Below are positions 13,014 to 24,200 of a stretch of 64,000 nt of DNA, one piece after another. The DNA is taken from positions 10,443,884 to 10,507,883 of the forward strand of contig CM052356.1 of the NCBI GenBank assembly GCA_028551475.1, given 5' to 3'. The position numbers and the translations under genes were made by a program. The notes below the pieces were generated by a model. That model did not search any database. It was not told where the DNA came from and saw nothing but the letters and a program-made list of their open reading frames with translations. The stretch's first letter is position 1. The number at the start of each line of letters is the position of its first letter. The stretch comes from Casuarina equisetifolia. Taxonomy: Eukaryota; Streptophyta; Magnoliopsida; Fagales; Casuarinaceae.

Positions 13014-16000
13014 ATGTCCAACCTTGTTCCCGATTCTGACGCTCTTGTTGTTGAAGATTGGAAGGATGATTCAAACCATTCTTCTCCCACCCTGCCCACT
13101 TTGCCTATGTCTGGGCCTCACGCATCCCAGCCTAGTTTGCCCAACCCTAGGCTCCTCCCTCCTCTCTTTGCCCTACTGCATGGGCTACCTGTCATAGGTT
13201 CGGCCTCCCCAAGAGTTAGGCTGTCTACTGGAGCTCCTACAGGTTTTATTCCGAGTTGCACTTACTTGGGCTCTAACTCAAATCCAAGTTTTGCCTTGTC
13301 AGGGTTTCGAGGTTCCAGATCCTACTCACATGGCAACCTGCTCGGGTTATGCTATCTTGCAGTTCCCACTAGCCGACCAGAGCCCAATGATCCCCTCTTT
13401 ACCTGCGTTACCGATGGACTCGAACTTTGGCTCATTACTTAACCACTTTTTGGTTAATTAGATTATTCATCTTGGACAAGAGATTTTCGTCGAGCCTTGG
13501 TAACGAAAGACAAAGACTCCTTTATTGACGGCACCTTCCCATGCCCGACGGATGATCGTTTGGTTCGGTATTGGCACCATTGCAATCAACTAGTTTGGAC
13601 TTGGATCGGCAACTACCTCACGAAGAAGTTTCAGCCGCAGTCTACACTATACTGACGATGCTAAACGATTTTGGGGTTATCTTGCAGAGATGTATGGGAA
13701 ATTTGATTGTGTTAAACGACTTTCCCTTCTCCAGGCTGAAAGCGAACTAAAGCAAGGTGACCTTTCCATCACCACTTCCTTCAATCGTCTCTCTACGATC
13801 TGGAATGAGATTGATGCTGCTAAAGAGCCCTTAATCGGCCTTGACTCAACCATTCAACAGTACCAAAGAATCAAGGAGAGTGCTAGAATTATTCGTTTTC
13901 TCTTAATTTTAAATGATTCTTACTTACCTTTGCATTTGCAGATCCTCACAATGGACCTGAGCCTTCTCTTCGCCAAATTTTCTTTTTGGTTGTCCAAGAG
14001 GAGAATCAATGGCTTGCCAACTCAGAATACCTTCAGGTTGGTGACTCTTTTGTGCTTGCATCAAGCGTAACACCCACACAACACCACATTACTGTTGCAC
14101 AAGCCCTAGGCGGCGACTTTCTCCTTTCTCACTTAGGGTTTTCAACCCCTAATGAGACTAAGGCTGCTCTTTATGAATCTCACAGTCTAGATGCACCTGT
14201 TCAATTCGACGGTCATCTCTCTTCATTACATGCATTTGCTATAGCTAGCTCACTGATTGCCATGTCAACCCTAGTTTTTAAGTCATCCAACAGCTAACAT
14301 GGTGCCATGTTAGTAAATTGTTCTCATGGTTCTTGCGGTAATTATAATTGAAAATTTTGCGATCATTGTAAACGCAAATATCATACCCATGAGACCTGCT
14401 AGAAACTTCATGGCAAGCTTGTTGACATACTCTAAGGACCGAGATGCTTCCAGCAATCAAGTTTAGTCCATGACTGTTGCTCCCCTCATCTGACACTTTC
14501 TGATGCTCAATTTGACAAGATCATGTCTGCCATAAACCAGCTTGGTGTTCTAGATAAATTTGCGAGCATTGCAGGTACTTCATTTTGCTTTATGAATACT
14601 CTTTCGACTAATAGTTGGATCATTGATTTAGGTGCCCATGTCTACATCGTCTGCGATGATCATTTCTTTACCACTACCCTTCCCCCACCTAACCCTCCCA
14701 TCTCAGTTCGCTTACCTAATGGCATTGTCATTCCCGTTACCAAACTTGGAACCATTTCCCTTAGTCTCTCTCTTACCTTCCACAATGTCTTTTCATTCCT
14801 ATTTTCCAATTTAACTTAATTTCTATATCCAAAGCTTGCCTTGATAATCATTGTTGGGTTACCTTTGATTCTAACATATGTCTTTTTCAGGCCAGTTCGA
14901 CTAGAACACTAATGGGCTTAGATAGCGTTCACAACGGACTTTATTTTTAGACTCTACTTCCTCAACTTTTTTATTCTAAATCTTGTATTTCCTTTTCTCA
15001 AAATGGTTTTTGTAATGCCAATTTCAATAATAAAAATTTTATTTTTCATCAAAGATTGGGTCATAGTGCATGTTTTCCTTATCCCAAATGTCCTATTTGT
15101 CCTTTGGCTAAACAATCCTATGTCCCATTCCCTTCCAGTGTATCTCACACCACCTCTCCTTTTTCTCTCCTTCATCTCAATGTTTGGGGACCCTATCACA
15201 CTCCTCATCGTGATGGTTCTCGATTTTTTCTCACCATTGTTGACAATTTTTCTTGTAGCACTTGGGTTTTCTTAATGGCCTCTAAAACTTAGATTTTGCT
15301 TATTCTCACTCGCTTCCATCGCATAGTCCAAAATCAATTCCACACCTATATCCAACATATTTGTTCTAATAATGCTCGGGATTTTTTCAATCACGAATGT
15401 TCATCTTTTCTCTCTTCTCATGGCATCTTTCATGAGAGCTCTTGCCCCTAAACACCTCAACAAAATGGGGTGGTTAAGTGTAAACATCATCACCTCTTCA
15501 AAGTTGCTCATGCCCTTATATACCAAGCCTCTATTCCCAAATGTTTTTGGGCTGAATGTGTGGTCACTATTGCATACCTGATCAATTGAATGCCAACTAC
15601 CCTCCTTAGTGGTCGGACTCCCTTCGAGCTTCTTTTTGGCAAGTCTCTAAATATTCGTCATCTCTATGTTTTTGGTTGCTTATGTTATGCTACTACTGTT
15701 GGCCCTTGCAACAAGTTTAGCCCTTGGGCCACTCATTGTGTTTTCATGGGATATTCTTCTCTTTAGAAGGGTTATCAGGTCTTGGATCCCTCTATTTCGT
15801 AGTTCTTTATTAGCTGCGATATCACCTTTCATGATAATACTTTTCCTTTTGCCTCTCAGCTTACACCGACTTTTCTGACTCTGCCTTCCCCTGAGCACCC
15901 CTTTTTGGCTGATGATGATGTTACTCCCTTGGCTCCTATTATTTCTCTTGAGCCTCTTGGTGTTTCTTCGGTTCCACCATCTTTTAGCTTGGCTCCTTAA

Positions 16001-17880
16001 TTTGATTCGGCGATTCCTCAACCTAATGTTGAGGCCTCTGGACCTGCCTCTTTGGATTCCTCTTCTTTAGCTTTTACCTCCTTGGTTCCTCCTGCTACAA
16101 CTCTTGAGGCTTTTTTCTAATGACTCCTTGGCTATTGTTCCCCTTCTAACTTTGACGGCACCTCCTTGTTGTTCTAGGCATGCCACACGGCCTCCCACTT
16201 GGACTAAGAACTATATATGTGTAGCTCTACTTCTGGTACTCATTATCCTATTGTTGCTTATGTTAGTTTTGATCACTTATCTCTGGCTCATTTTTGTTGC
16301 ATCAGCCATATTTCTGAGGATCATGAATCGTTCTCTTACTCAAAAGCTGCTTAGAATCCCTATTGGCAACATGCTATAAAGGCTAAGCTTCATGCCTTCA
16401 CTGAGAATCATACTTGGGAGCTTGTCCCACGACCTCCTCATTATAAGCCCATTGATTACAAATGGGTTTACAAGATCAAGTATTGAGTTGATGGATCTGT
16501 TGAACATTACAAAGCCTGCCTTGTGGCTAAGGGTTTCACTCAGCATTCTGGTTTTGATTTTGTGGACACTTTCTCTCCCGTTGCTAAGTATGTCACTATT
16601 CGTTCATTTCTTGTCATTGCTGCCATCTGTGATTGGTCTCTTCATCAAATTTACATGGACCTTTCACAAGGATTACCTAGCTAGGGGGAGGATCAAGTAT
16701 GTCGCCTTCGTAAATCCTTGTATGGTCTCAAACAAGCTTCTCGTCAGTAATATGCCAAATTCACTCAAGCTCTCCTCATTGCTCACTTTCGCCGGTCTAG
16801 ATATGATTATGCTCTTTTCATCTGGACATGAGGTAATTCATCCATCAATCTGTTGATTTATGTGGATGATATCTTGATTATAGGCAACAATGAGATTGCT
16901 ATCCAAGATTTGAAGTCCTATTTGCATGCAACTTTTCATATTAAGGACTTGGGCACTCTCAAATATTTCCTTGGCATTGAAATGGCTTGTTCTAAGAAAG
17001 GCATATGCTTGAGCCAACGTAAATTCATTTTGGAGATTATCTCTTAAGTAGGGTTATTAGGATGCAAACCAACAGTCATTCCAATCGAACAAAACTCAAA
17101 GTTGACAACAATTGAGTATGATGAAAGAGTATCACCATTGGATGAAGACCTTCTGCTTAAGGATCCCTCGAGTTATCAATGACTTATGGGAAAACTCATT
17201 TATCTCATGATGACTAGACCCGATATTAGCTATGTTATGCAGATTTTAAGTTAATTCATGACAGATTCGAAACAATCCCACATGGAGGCTGCCCTTAAAG
17301 TAGTAAAGTATTTGAAAGGATATCCAGGACTAGGGATACTTTTATCTCAACAATGTGATCTGGACATGCAAGCCTATTGTGATTCTGACTATGTAAATTG
17401 CCCGATGACCAGAAGATGCATTACTGGTTACTGTGTAAAACTAGGTGATTCTCTGTTGTCCTGGAAGACAAAGAAACAGTTAACCATATCCTTATCCTCG
17501 GCTGAGTCTGGGTATTGAGCAATGGCCAAGACTGTTTGTGAGGTAGTTTGGATGCGAGGTTTACTTCAAGATCTTGGATTAAAGATAAAAGGTTTAATTA
17601 CATTATTTTGTGATAATGATGCAGCATTTCAATTTGGATGCGAGGTTTACTTTAAGATCTTGGATTAAAGATAAAAGGTTTAATTACATTATTTTGTGAT
17701 AATGATGCAGCATTTAAATTAGCAACTAATCCAATGGTACACGAGAGAATGAAACACATTAAGATTGACTGCCATTTCACCCGAGACAAAATTCAAGAGG
17801 GAATTATCAAGACTAAAGGAATAAGGACAACAGAACAACCTGCGGATATTTTCACCAAACCATTATGTTAGAGGCAACAC
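13014..17880 (+). pseudogene. copia gag-pol, frameshifted and interrupted
   Basis: The gag start is ATG 13,014 (MSNLVPDSD). The gag core near 13,690-13,880 has the usual helix-rich LSLLQAESELKQGDLSI region. Protease near 14,610-14,640 reads WIIDLGAH; the family has DSG at the active site, so serine is replaced by leucine. The GAG-pre-integrase and integrase part spans about 15,040-15,660, and the linker to reverse transcriptase contains RPPTWTK (about 16,190). Reverse transcriptase spans about 16,360-17,040 with WVYKIK, VAKGFTQ and an intact YVDD near 16,858-16,870. RNase H lies from about 17,250 to 17,870, with an SLSSAES block and ADIFTKP near the end. Several stops and frame changes separate the domains, and an 86-bp tandem duplication at 17,547-17,718 breaks RNase H. 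Confidence 0.9.
17547..17718 (+). repeat. 86-bp tandem duplication inside RNase H
   Basis: Two adjacent copies, 17,547-17,632 and 17,633-17,718, both begin TTTGGATGCGAGGTTTACTT and are nearly identical. 86 is not a multiple of three, so the duplication alone shifts the reading frame of the RNase H domain. Confidence 0.9.
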
Positions 17881-17941
17881 ACATATCTATTAAGCAAGCT
17901 TGGTGCCCTAGACATTTATAGGCCACCAGCTTGAGGGGGAG

Positions 17942-18164
17942 TGTTGGAGATCTGTGGTTCATGTCCTAATTATTTTCTACCTAATTCATTGTTACATAAT
18001 AGGAAATTTGGTATTGTACAAATATGAATTATTTTATTTCCTTTCTTAAATACAAATGCTTGTATTATAAATAGACCTATATTGTTTTAGGTCAATGTAC
18101 ACTTTTCATCGAATACAAAAACCCTTTTCCATGTTTTCTTCTCTCTACTATTCACATTGTGTCA
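17942..18164 (+). repeat. 3' LTR of the copia element
   Basis: 223 bp, partner of 12,401-12,623. It follows the polypurine tract TTGAGGGGGA and ends TGTGTCA immediately before the TAAAG target duplication. Confidence 0.95.
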
Positions 18165-18169
18165 TAAAG

Positions 18170-19494
18170 CATTGAAAGGGCACATCAAAAAGAAATATGA
18201 GTTGGGTTTAGTTCTAAAAGAAAGTCTCAGTCGCTTTTAAGACAAGAAAATATACATAGATGTATAATTCTTGACATAGCCTAATGCACACTGAAAAGCT
18301 AAAAAATGGCCAAAGTAGTTTAGACTAAAGCTACTGATCATCAGTTATAGTTGTCCTTCTAGAATATTAATTTGAACACCACTAAAATATAGTTGCCCTA
18401 TGTAGGTTGATTGATTATTTCCTTATTTATTGCCTAATTATTTCTACGGTTAGATGTGGATTCTTTTCACATGGCATAGTCATTAGTTGTCATAATCAAG
18501 TTATTTCTTTTAAAATTAAATTATTGTATAATAGAAAAATATTTGTTTTATTCATTTACTATATATTTTTTTTATTTTCAAACTAGTGAATTATAGATAA
18601 GACCTTCATAAATAAGGTTCTTGAGTGAAAGCAATATGCATATACAATTTCCTCAATTCTTAGGAAAAAGAGATTTAGAACCCTTTTTTGTTTTGTTTTG
18701 CTAAGACACTAATATGATTGTAAAGCTATTTAACAATAACGTTTTCTTATAATGGTTGAGATGACATAAAGGAGCAAGTCTCATCTTGCTAAGCTTTGCA
18801 TTGCTTTTGAAATCACTTTCCAAAAGAAAATTACAAGAAAAAACCTTACTTTTGTGATGGTAAAAGTAGGGTAAAAATTTGAAAAAGCATATCCATATGG
18901 AATTGGGAATTTATACAAATATATTTGTGGTTGCATTTCATTCAAAAAGTAAAAACTAAAAAAATGTAGCTCTCAACTCGAAGTTAAATGTATTTGGCAT
19001 AATCTTAAGTTTCATCTTTCCTGCCTTTAATGAGAGCTCATGATTTGATTCAAAAACTATCAAATGATTTCATGTGCATGTCGAAACCTTCATCCACCAG
19101 CTTACATCCTTCTTCACTTGGCTTCTAGCAAGACTCTTCTAAGTGTATGGTGTCTCGTTGTCCTTTTTCACCTCTTCAATTGCTTACGCTCCCTTCCATT
19201 GTCTCGATCTTATCATCCCTACTCTCATTAGATGACTCCTCTTTTTCCTTTAGGAGTCTCATTTGATGTAGAAAGGTTTTAACACAACTCTTCAAGTTAT
19301 CCATCCACCTAAGCATCTCATCTATTAGTTCCCTTTATTGGGCTATTTGGTTTAGCCTTTCCTTCCTTTTCCTTTTCCCTTACCTCCTTGCCTTTATTGA
19401 TTGTGAATGGAACTTTAAGCTCTTTCTTCTATCATTGTGGCCCATCCACATCCCATATCCTCATTCCTCCATAACATCAACCTTAAAATTGTAT
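18170..19494. other. AT-rich spacer, possibly interior of a decayed minus-strand LTR element
   Basis: No coding frame is supported. If the primer-binding site at 19,495 is real, the interior of its element would lie to the left, in about 19,000-19,494, where composition becomes more GC-rich. Read on the minus strand this part is rich in lysine and glutamate codons, as in a gag start, but I cannot assign it. Confidence 0.4.
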
Positions 19495-19509
19495 GGCTCT
19501 GATACCAAC
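19495..19509 (-). other. Primer-binding site of a minus-strand LTR element remnant
   Basis: The plus strand reads GGCTCTGATACCAAC, the exact complement of the 12-base core TGGTATCAGAGC plus flanking bases. On the minus strand this is the standard tRNA-Met primer site, so the matching 5' LTR should extend to the right of 19,510. I cannot find its far end or a partner LTR. Confidence 0.6.
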
Positions 19510-21880
19510 TATGATGGCTTGCCTAAATTGGACCATTCAACACCTAGTCTATAGTTGCTAGGTAAGCTACTCCTAATTTCCTATTGGAGTGCACGTGTTG
19601 TAGATAGATCAAGTAAGGAATAAATGTACCTAAAAGGTTAAGGAAGACTCCCTTCATTATCTTAACCAATATTTAAAAATAGTAATACTACTAAGACACT
19701 AGATTTTCCTTCACTTACCCTTACAAAATGTTGATCCTTTAGCGATAACCACCACAAACCACACATATGTGGGAATATCCCCTAACATTCCCATCCAAGT
19801 ACAAGTCAAAGGAGCCCAAGAGGCGAGCTTCCTTAGTGAGGGGTTGATCCTTATTAAGGGGTTCCTAATTGAACCTTTACCAACCACATTAGAGCTTTAA
19901 ATCGCTTCATTCCACACCTTGAGTATCCTTTTGGCCTCTATGTGTTGCTTCCTTTCTTTACCTTGCCTCTAACATTTGAGTAATCCACATGTCCCTTCAT
20001 TGTTGGTTGAGTCTAGCCTAATGCAAAGTGTTAGCTCCTCATCAACTACCACTCAATTTTAAATTTCCCCAATGGTCCCTTGCCAACATTAAATTGCCAA
20101 CTAGTAAATACTCCAATAATCACATGCTGCCTATTAACTTCTATTGCTGGCAGCACCAATGGGCATAGGCATGCCCTTGTGCTAAAATGCTCCTACAAAT
20201 GCAAGCATCCACCTCACTTGGTCCTTTTAGGTGTGTCTTGATCACCTTAAAATGTTTATGCCTCCAAGGATGTCTACGCAAGTGTGCACCTATGGGCTCA
20301 CCCTCGTTCCATGCACGTGTATTCTCTACATTGGCCTTGGTCACTCCTTATACCTTAACCCCTCATTGCACACCCTTATGCAAGCATCCTTATGTAGGGT
20401 AGTGTACCTACTATGCACACTCCCCATGCTAGCCTCCTCATGTAGGCATTGTCTCATCCCATACACCAACAACCTCTTGTTGGTTTCCCTTTATGGCATG
20501 CTTAGCCATGTTAATCAAGTTGAGCATGACAATAAGGGTTATTCATAGGTGCTAAGAGACTAAAAGTAATAAAGCACACAACTCCACAAATTTTGACTTG
20601 TAGTGACCATAAAGTCTTCTAGAAAAAGCTTCTCAAGCAAGCCTCACCTCATGGCCCAAGCCTAATGCATCATGCCTCATGTAGACATTTAAAATATAAG
20701 GTTAGTGCAGCATTGTCTAATTAAGTTACAAAGAAGTTGTCAAAATTGTGAAGTTGATTTTAAAAAGCACAACATTGTTTGTGGTTGGCAATGGTATTCC
20801 TAAAAATGGGAAAAACCAAGAAATAATTAAAGGCAAAGAAGCTTGCTTTGACAAAAGAAGAAAGTTAGAGGTGCAAGGTGCATGAAACTTGCAATTTGGG
20901 CATTTTTTAACCATTTCAAGCCTGGTGTGCCTATAAAGAGAAAAGATGAGGCAATAAGTTTTTATTGATTACTCTAGAGAATACTTTAAAATTAGAAACT
21001 ATTTAAGCTTTCTGAAGAAATCAAAAACATCAATTTGCATTTTTGTTTAGTTATCTCTATTGCTCTTATGCTATATTGATATTTGATTATTAATTCCACT
21101 TGAATAGCTATATTCTTTAGATTATATTAAATCAATTCAAGTGTGAATAGTGCTAGGGCTAGAACAAAATTTGGGATTTTGTCCATATTATCTTGTATTT
21201 GATTCCTAGCACTAGATAGAACCTTTTAAACTCTAAATTGTATATTTATTAGAAACATACTTCAAAATTTGAATTCTTGGAGAGAGAATTTGTAACTAGG
21301 TTTAAAGAATTGGTTATCCCTTATAATTAATTAGAAATTAATTAAAGAATGACTATAATCAGTTGCTAAAGTGGGGTGGATGTAAGTGCCAAGGTGCCTT
21401 GGACTAAACCACCTTTCTAAAATTGTTTATCTTTATGTTTGTGTGTATTATTTGCTTTGATTATGTTTGTTAGCTATTTGGTTTAATTTGATAGCATATA
21501 AGTTGTAGTAAAATACACCAATTCACATCTTTAATATATATATATATATATATATTAGAAACCAAAGTCACCCCTTTCCCACTTTCTTAGGTTGCTTTGG
21601 AACCTATAACTTCCACCAAGACACAGTTCAACAACTCTTCTAGAAAGAAAATTGATAGAAAATAAAAAGGAATAATCATATCCTTCTTAGAAAGAAATGC
21701 TCTTAAGATGTCAACCTTATAGATATCACCTTAAATAAAGATTCCAAGATAAGAGGTTGATAATAAATGTAAAACTAGTCAAAGTCATCTATGAAGATGA
21801 ATTAGAGATAAACCAATTTAAGCAATATGAATCCATGGCTATTGCCTCCACATAATATATTAAAGATATGCCTTGCATCA
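19510..21880. other. Intergenic, probable LTR debris and a TA microsatellite
   Basis: About 19,510-20,560 is likely the LTR and flank of the minus-strand element and contains open frames of up to 105 codons without recognisable content. A (TA)n microsatellite sits at about 21,534-21,556. The rest is AT-rich without signals that I can support. Confidence 0.45.
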
Positions 21881-21899
21881 CTCTAGATGGTGTTCCTCT

Positions 21900-24200
21900 T
21901 AATCAATTCAAGCCATAGTCGTTGCAAATCCACTGCTACTTATGATAGAGATGCAAAGGCCAAATTCTACATTTGGTGAAGTGGTGGATATAATCATAGC
22001 TAAATTCCATGATTGTTTATGAATGTGGTCATTGCAATTAAAAGAAAACATGCAAAGGCATATCAAATGTTTCAATAGCATTGATGTTTCCATAAAAATC
22101 ATACATGAAGAATTTATTGGCAGTTGGCCTGCTTTGGCCAAATAGTTCAGAGAACTATTGAAGATCAAGTGATGTTTATTCAAAAGGAAGCTCAACAAGC
22201 TCTACCTATAATCTTGTACTAGACAATTCAACCCTTAGCAAGCTCTACCAACTCTCTCTTACTACCCTTGAAAAATTGTGTGACAAGCACATGTTCTTTA
22301 AACATATCCAAACCATGGACAAAAGGATATACTAAGAATGTTGGAGGCCAAATTTATGAATCAAGTGTAAGGGTAACAATAAGCTTTGTGTATGCCCTTT
22401 AAAGAAAAAGAATCATTATGCCAAATGTTGACCATTGCATGGAAGGAAGAAGAAAAAAAGGTGGTTAGGTTCTTTAAGAAGAAGCAACTTAGAAGAAAAG
22501 AGTGGCACTAAATACTTTGTCTACAATAGAGAAGGTCACTTTACTAACAAGTACCCATACAAAGAGAAAAGGCTAACTTATTCAATTATTGAACCAAGTC
22601 ACACTTTAGGTTGATGGTGCAAATCTTGAATCTATATTCTTTAAGGAAGAAAACTAAAGTCCAAAGACTATCTTTAAGAGTTGCTAAGGAATATTTAGAA
22701 TTAGAAATCAATTTTGAAGATGAAATTCTTTACTACAACATAATGACAAACATTGTCCAAAAGGTTGAAGACTGACAACCAATTAAAATAAGGGATCAAC
22801 AATTTCCCTTTACTCAAGTATGGATCATCCTTAAGAAATTTCAAAAGCCAATCGATGTCACTACTTTCTTTGGTACAACCTTATTAGCAAGTTTTATAAA
22901 CCACAAACTACTACTACCTACATATTAGCAAGCTTGTTTCAAAATTGTTTTTTGTGCAACCAAAGTTGAACTTTTAGAGATCAAGTTTAAAGCAAATTGG
23001 TAAAGCTCAAACTCGTTACAATGTTCTATGAAACATAACTTCTAAGGAAAGACATACTAGTCAGGTTTGACATCATCCCATGCAAGAAAAATGTTAGATG
23101 AACCATTGCAAGAACGAAGCTCGATTGTCATCTACTTTCATGGACGGAGATTCCTAATCTATTTTAGGTGTCTAAAAGTCTAGAAGATTTGAGGTATAAG
23201 TTGATCTAGACCAATGGTGCTAAAAGCCCTAGATTTCTTAATGATGCACTTGAAACCCCTTTGGAGGAATCAAGAATTCTTCATCACCATGCCATTTAAG
23301 AAGAATGAAGACATCAATCCAACTAAGCAAGCTATTAAAGGGAAATTTTCCTTTTCGAGCACCATTTTAGCCTACTCTATAGAACACTTGCTCGTCGTCT
23401 CCACCATCCCCACTCAATCACCGGCTAATCCCATCTACTTGAATAATAATTCCGACTAGGAAAGGAAACCCTTTCCTTTTGGAGACCAACGCCATTGTCA
23501 ACAATCAATCTCAAAAGGAAATTACATCAAGAACCGAAGCAATTAATCATGAACATTCAACCCCCTTTCCTAATTCTCTAATGATCCTCATTCACTACCA
23601 ATCGTCCTTTAATTTGTTGTCCTTTCTTTGTAGATTGTTTACATTGTATAGGAGTTATTGTTTGCTTATAAATTCTGATCGAATTGTATAGTTTTAGTAT
23701 CTCAATTTTATGGAAGACTTTTACACAATTTTTTGATGTTCTTAGGGTTCCTGCTAGGGAAAGAAATCGATCTTGATTTCTTTGATTTTCTGGAGAATTT
23801 TGCTTCTATCTACAGCCACAAGGGAATGAATCTGAAACATCTTATTTTGGCTTAGGTAGAGCTAACATAACTTCAATGAGATGACTAATCAAGCCCTCTA
23901 AGCAAAATGGGAGTGTGAAGCCTTCTATGTGAACAAAATAGTACAACATGCAAGTTGAAAGCCCGAGCTAGTTATAAATTACAAGCATTTCAATCGCTTC
24001 CTCGCAAATGATAAGTCCCCTCTACGCAGTCAGTCCATGTTGTTCACACAACTATCTAAAGCGCAGATCTTTCTAAAGTTTGATTTGAACGCAAGCTTTT
24101 GCAATTAGGAGTAAAACTCGATGATTTTGAGGAGAAAATATCTTTGAAGTTGAATCTATTGACAAGGATAAGGCTGTTACTAGGGATTTGGGCATGAATA
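21900..24200 (+). pseudogene. Endogenous pararetrovirus-like sequence (Caulimoviridae), broken
   Basis: This is a decayed polyprotein of the plant pararetrovirus type, recognised from short motifs in three regions. A CCHC-type zinc-knuckle remnant, as in caulimovirid coat proteins, lies near 22,510-22,560, with its first cysteine lost. A protease-like stretch follows near 22,840-22,930. Reverse-transcriptase start motifs lie near 23,210-23,330 and again at about 23,900-24,110, where NYK and KFDL are visible. NYK and KFDL separate it from Ty3/gypsy elements, which usually have DYR and KIDL. The order coat, protease, reverse transcriptase matches the family. Many stops and frameshifts occur, about 0.5 kb of unrelated sequence interrupts the reverse transcriptase, and the conserved catalytic region after KFDL is not recognisable. 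It cannot encode virus protein. The genus resemblance is to florendovirus-type endogenous elements, from memory. Confidence 0.6.
23340..23870. other. Sequence interrupting the pararetrovirus-like reverse transcriptase
   Basis: Family motifs stop near 23,330 and resume near 23,890. The intervening sequence of about 530 bp has no similarity that I recognise to the flanking pol. It contains two short open frames (23,214-23,459 runs into it; 23,479-23,691) with no known content. No clear terminal repeat or target duplication is visible. Confidence 0.45.

Larger units (their letters stand above)
12401..18164 (+). mobile_element. Complete but disabled Ty1/copia retrotransposon, 5,764 bp
   Basis: Two 223-bp LTRs starting TGTTRGAGATC and ending TCA bound the element. 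The 5-bp target duplication TAAAG is intact on both sides (12,396-12,400 and 18,165-18,169), so the ends are certain. A primer site variant (TAGTACCAAGAGCC) follows the 5' LTR, and the polypurine tract TTGAGGGGGA (17,931-17,940) precedes the 3' LTR. The internal region runs in copia order: gag, protease, integrase, reverse transcriptase, RNase H. I count about 19 differences between the two LTRs over 223 bp, roughly 8-9 percent, so the insertion is not recent. Many stops and frameshifts disable it. Confidence 0.95.

Noticed and set aside
15680-16021. 113-codon minus-strand frame
   Set aside because: It is antisense to the copia integrase and linker region, with an arginine-rich composition from the reverse strand of serine and proline codons. 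No family match.
20231-20548. 105-codon frame between repeat elements
   Set aside because: Overlapping frames on both strands are similarly open, there is no recognisable domain, and it lies in probable LTR sequence.
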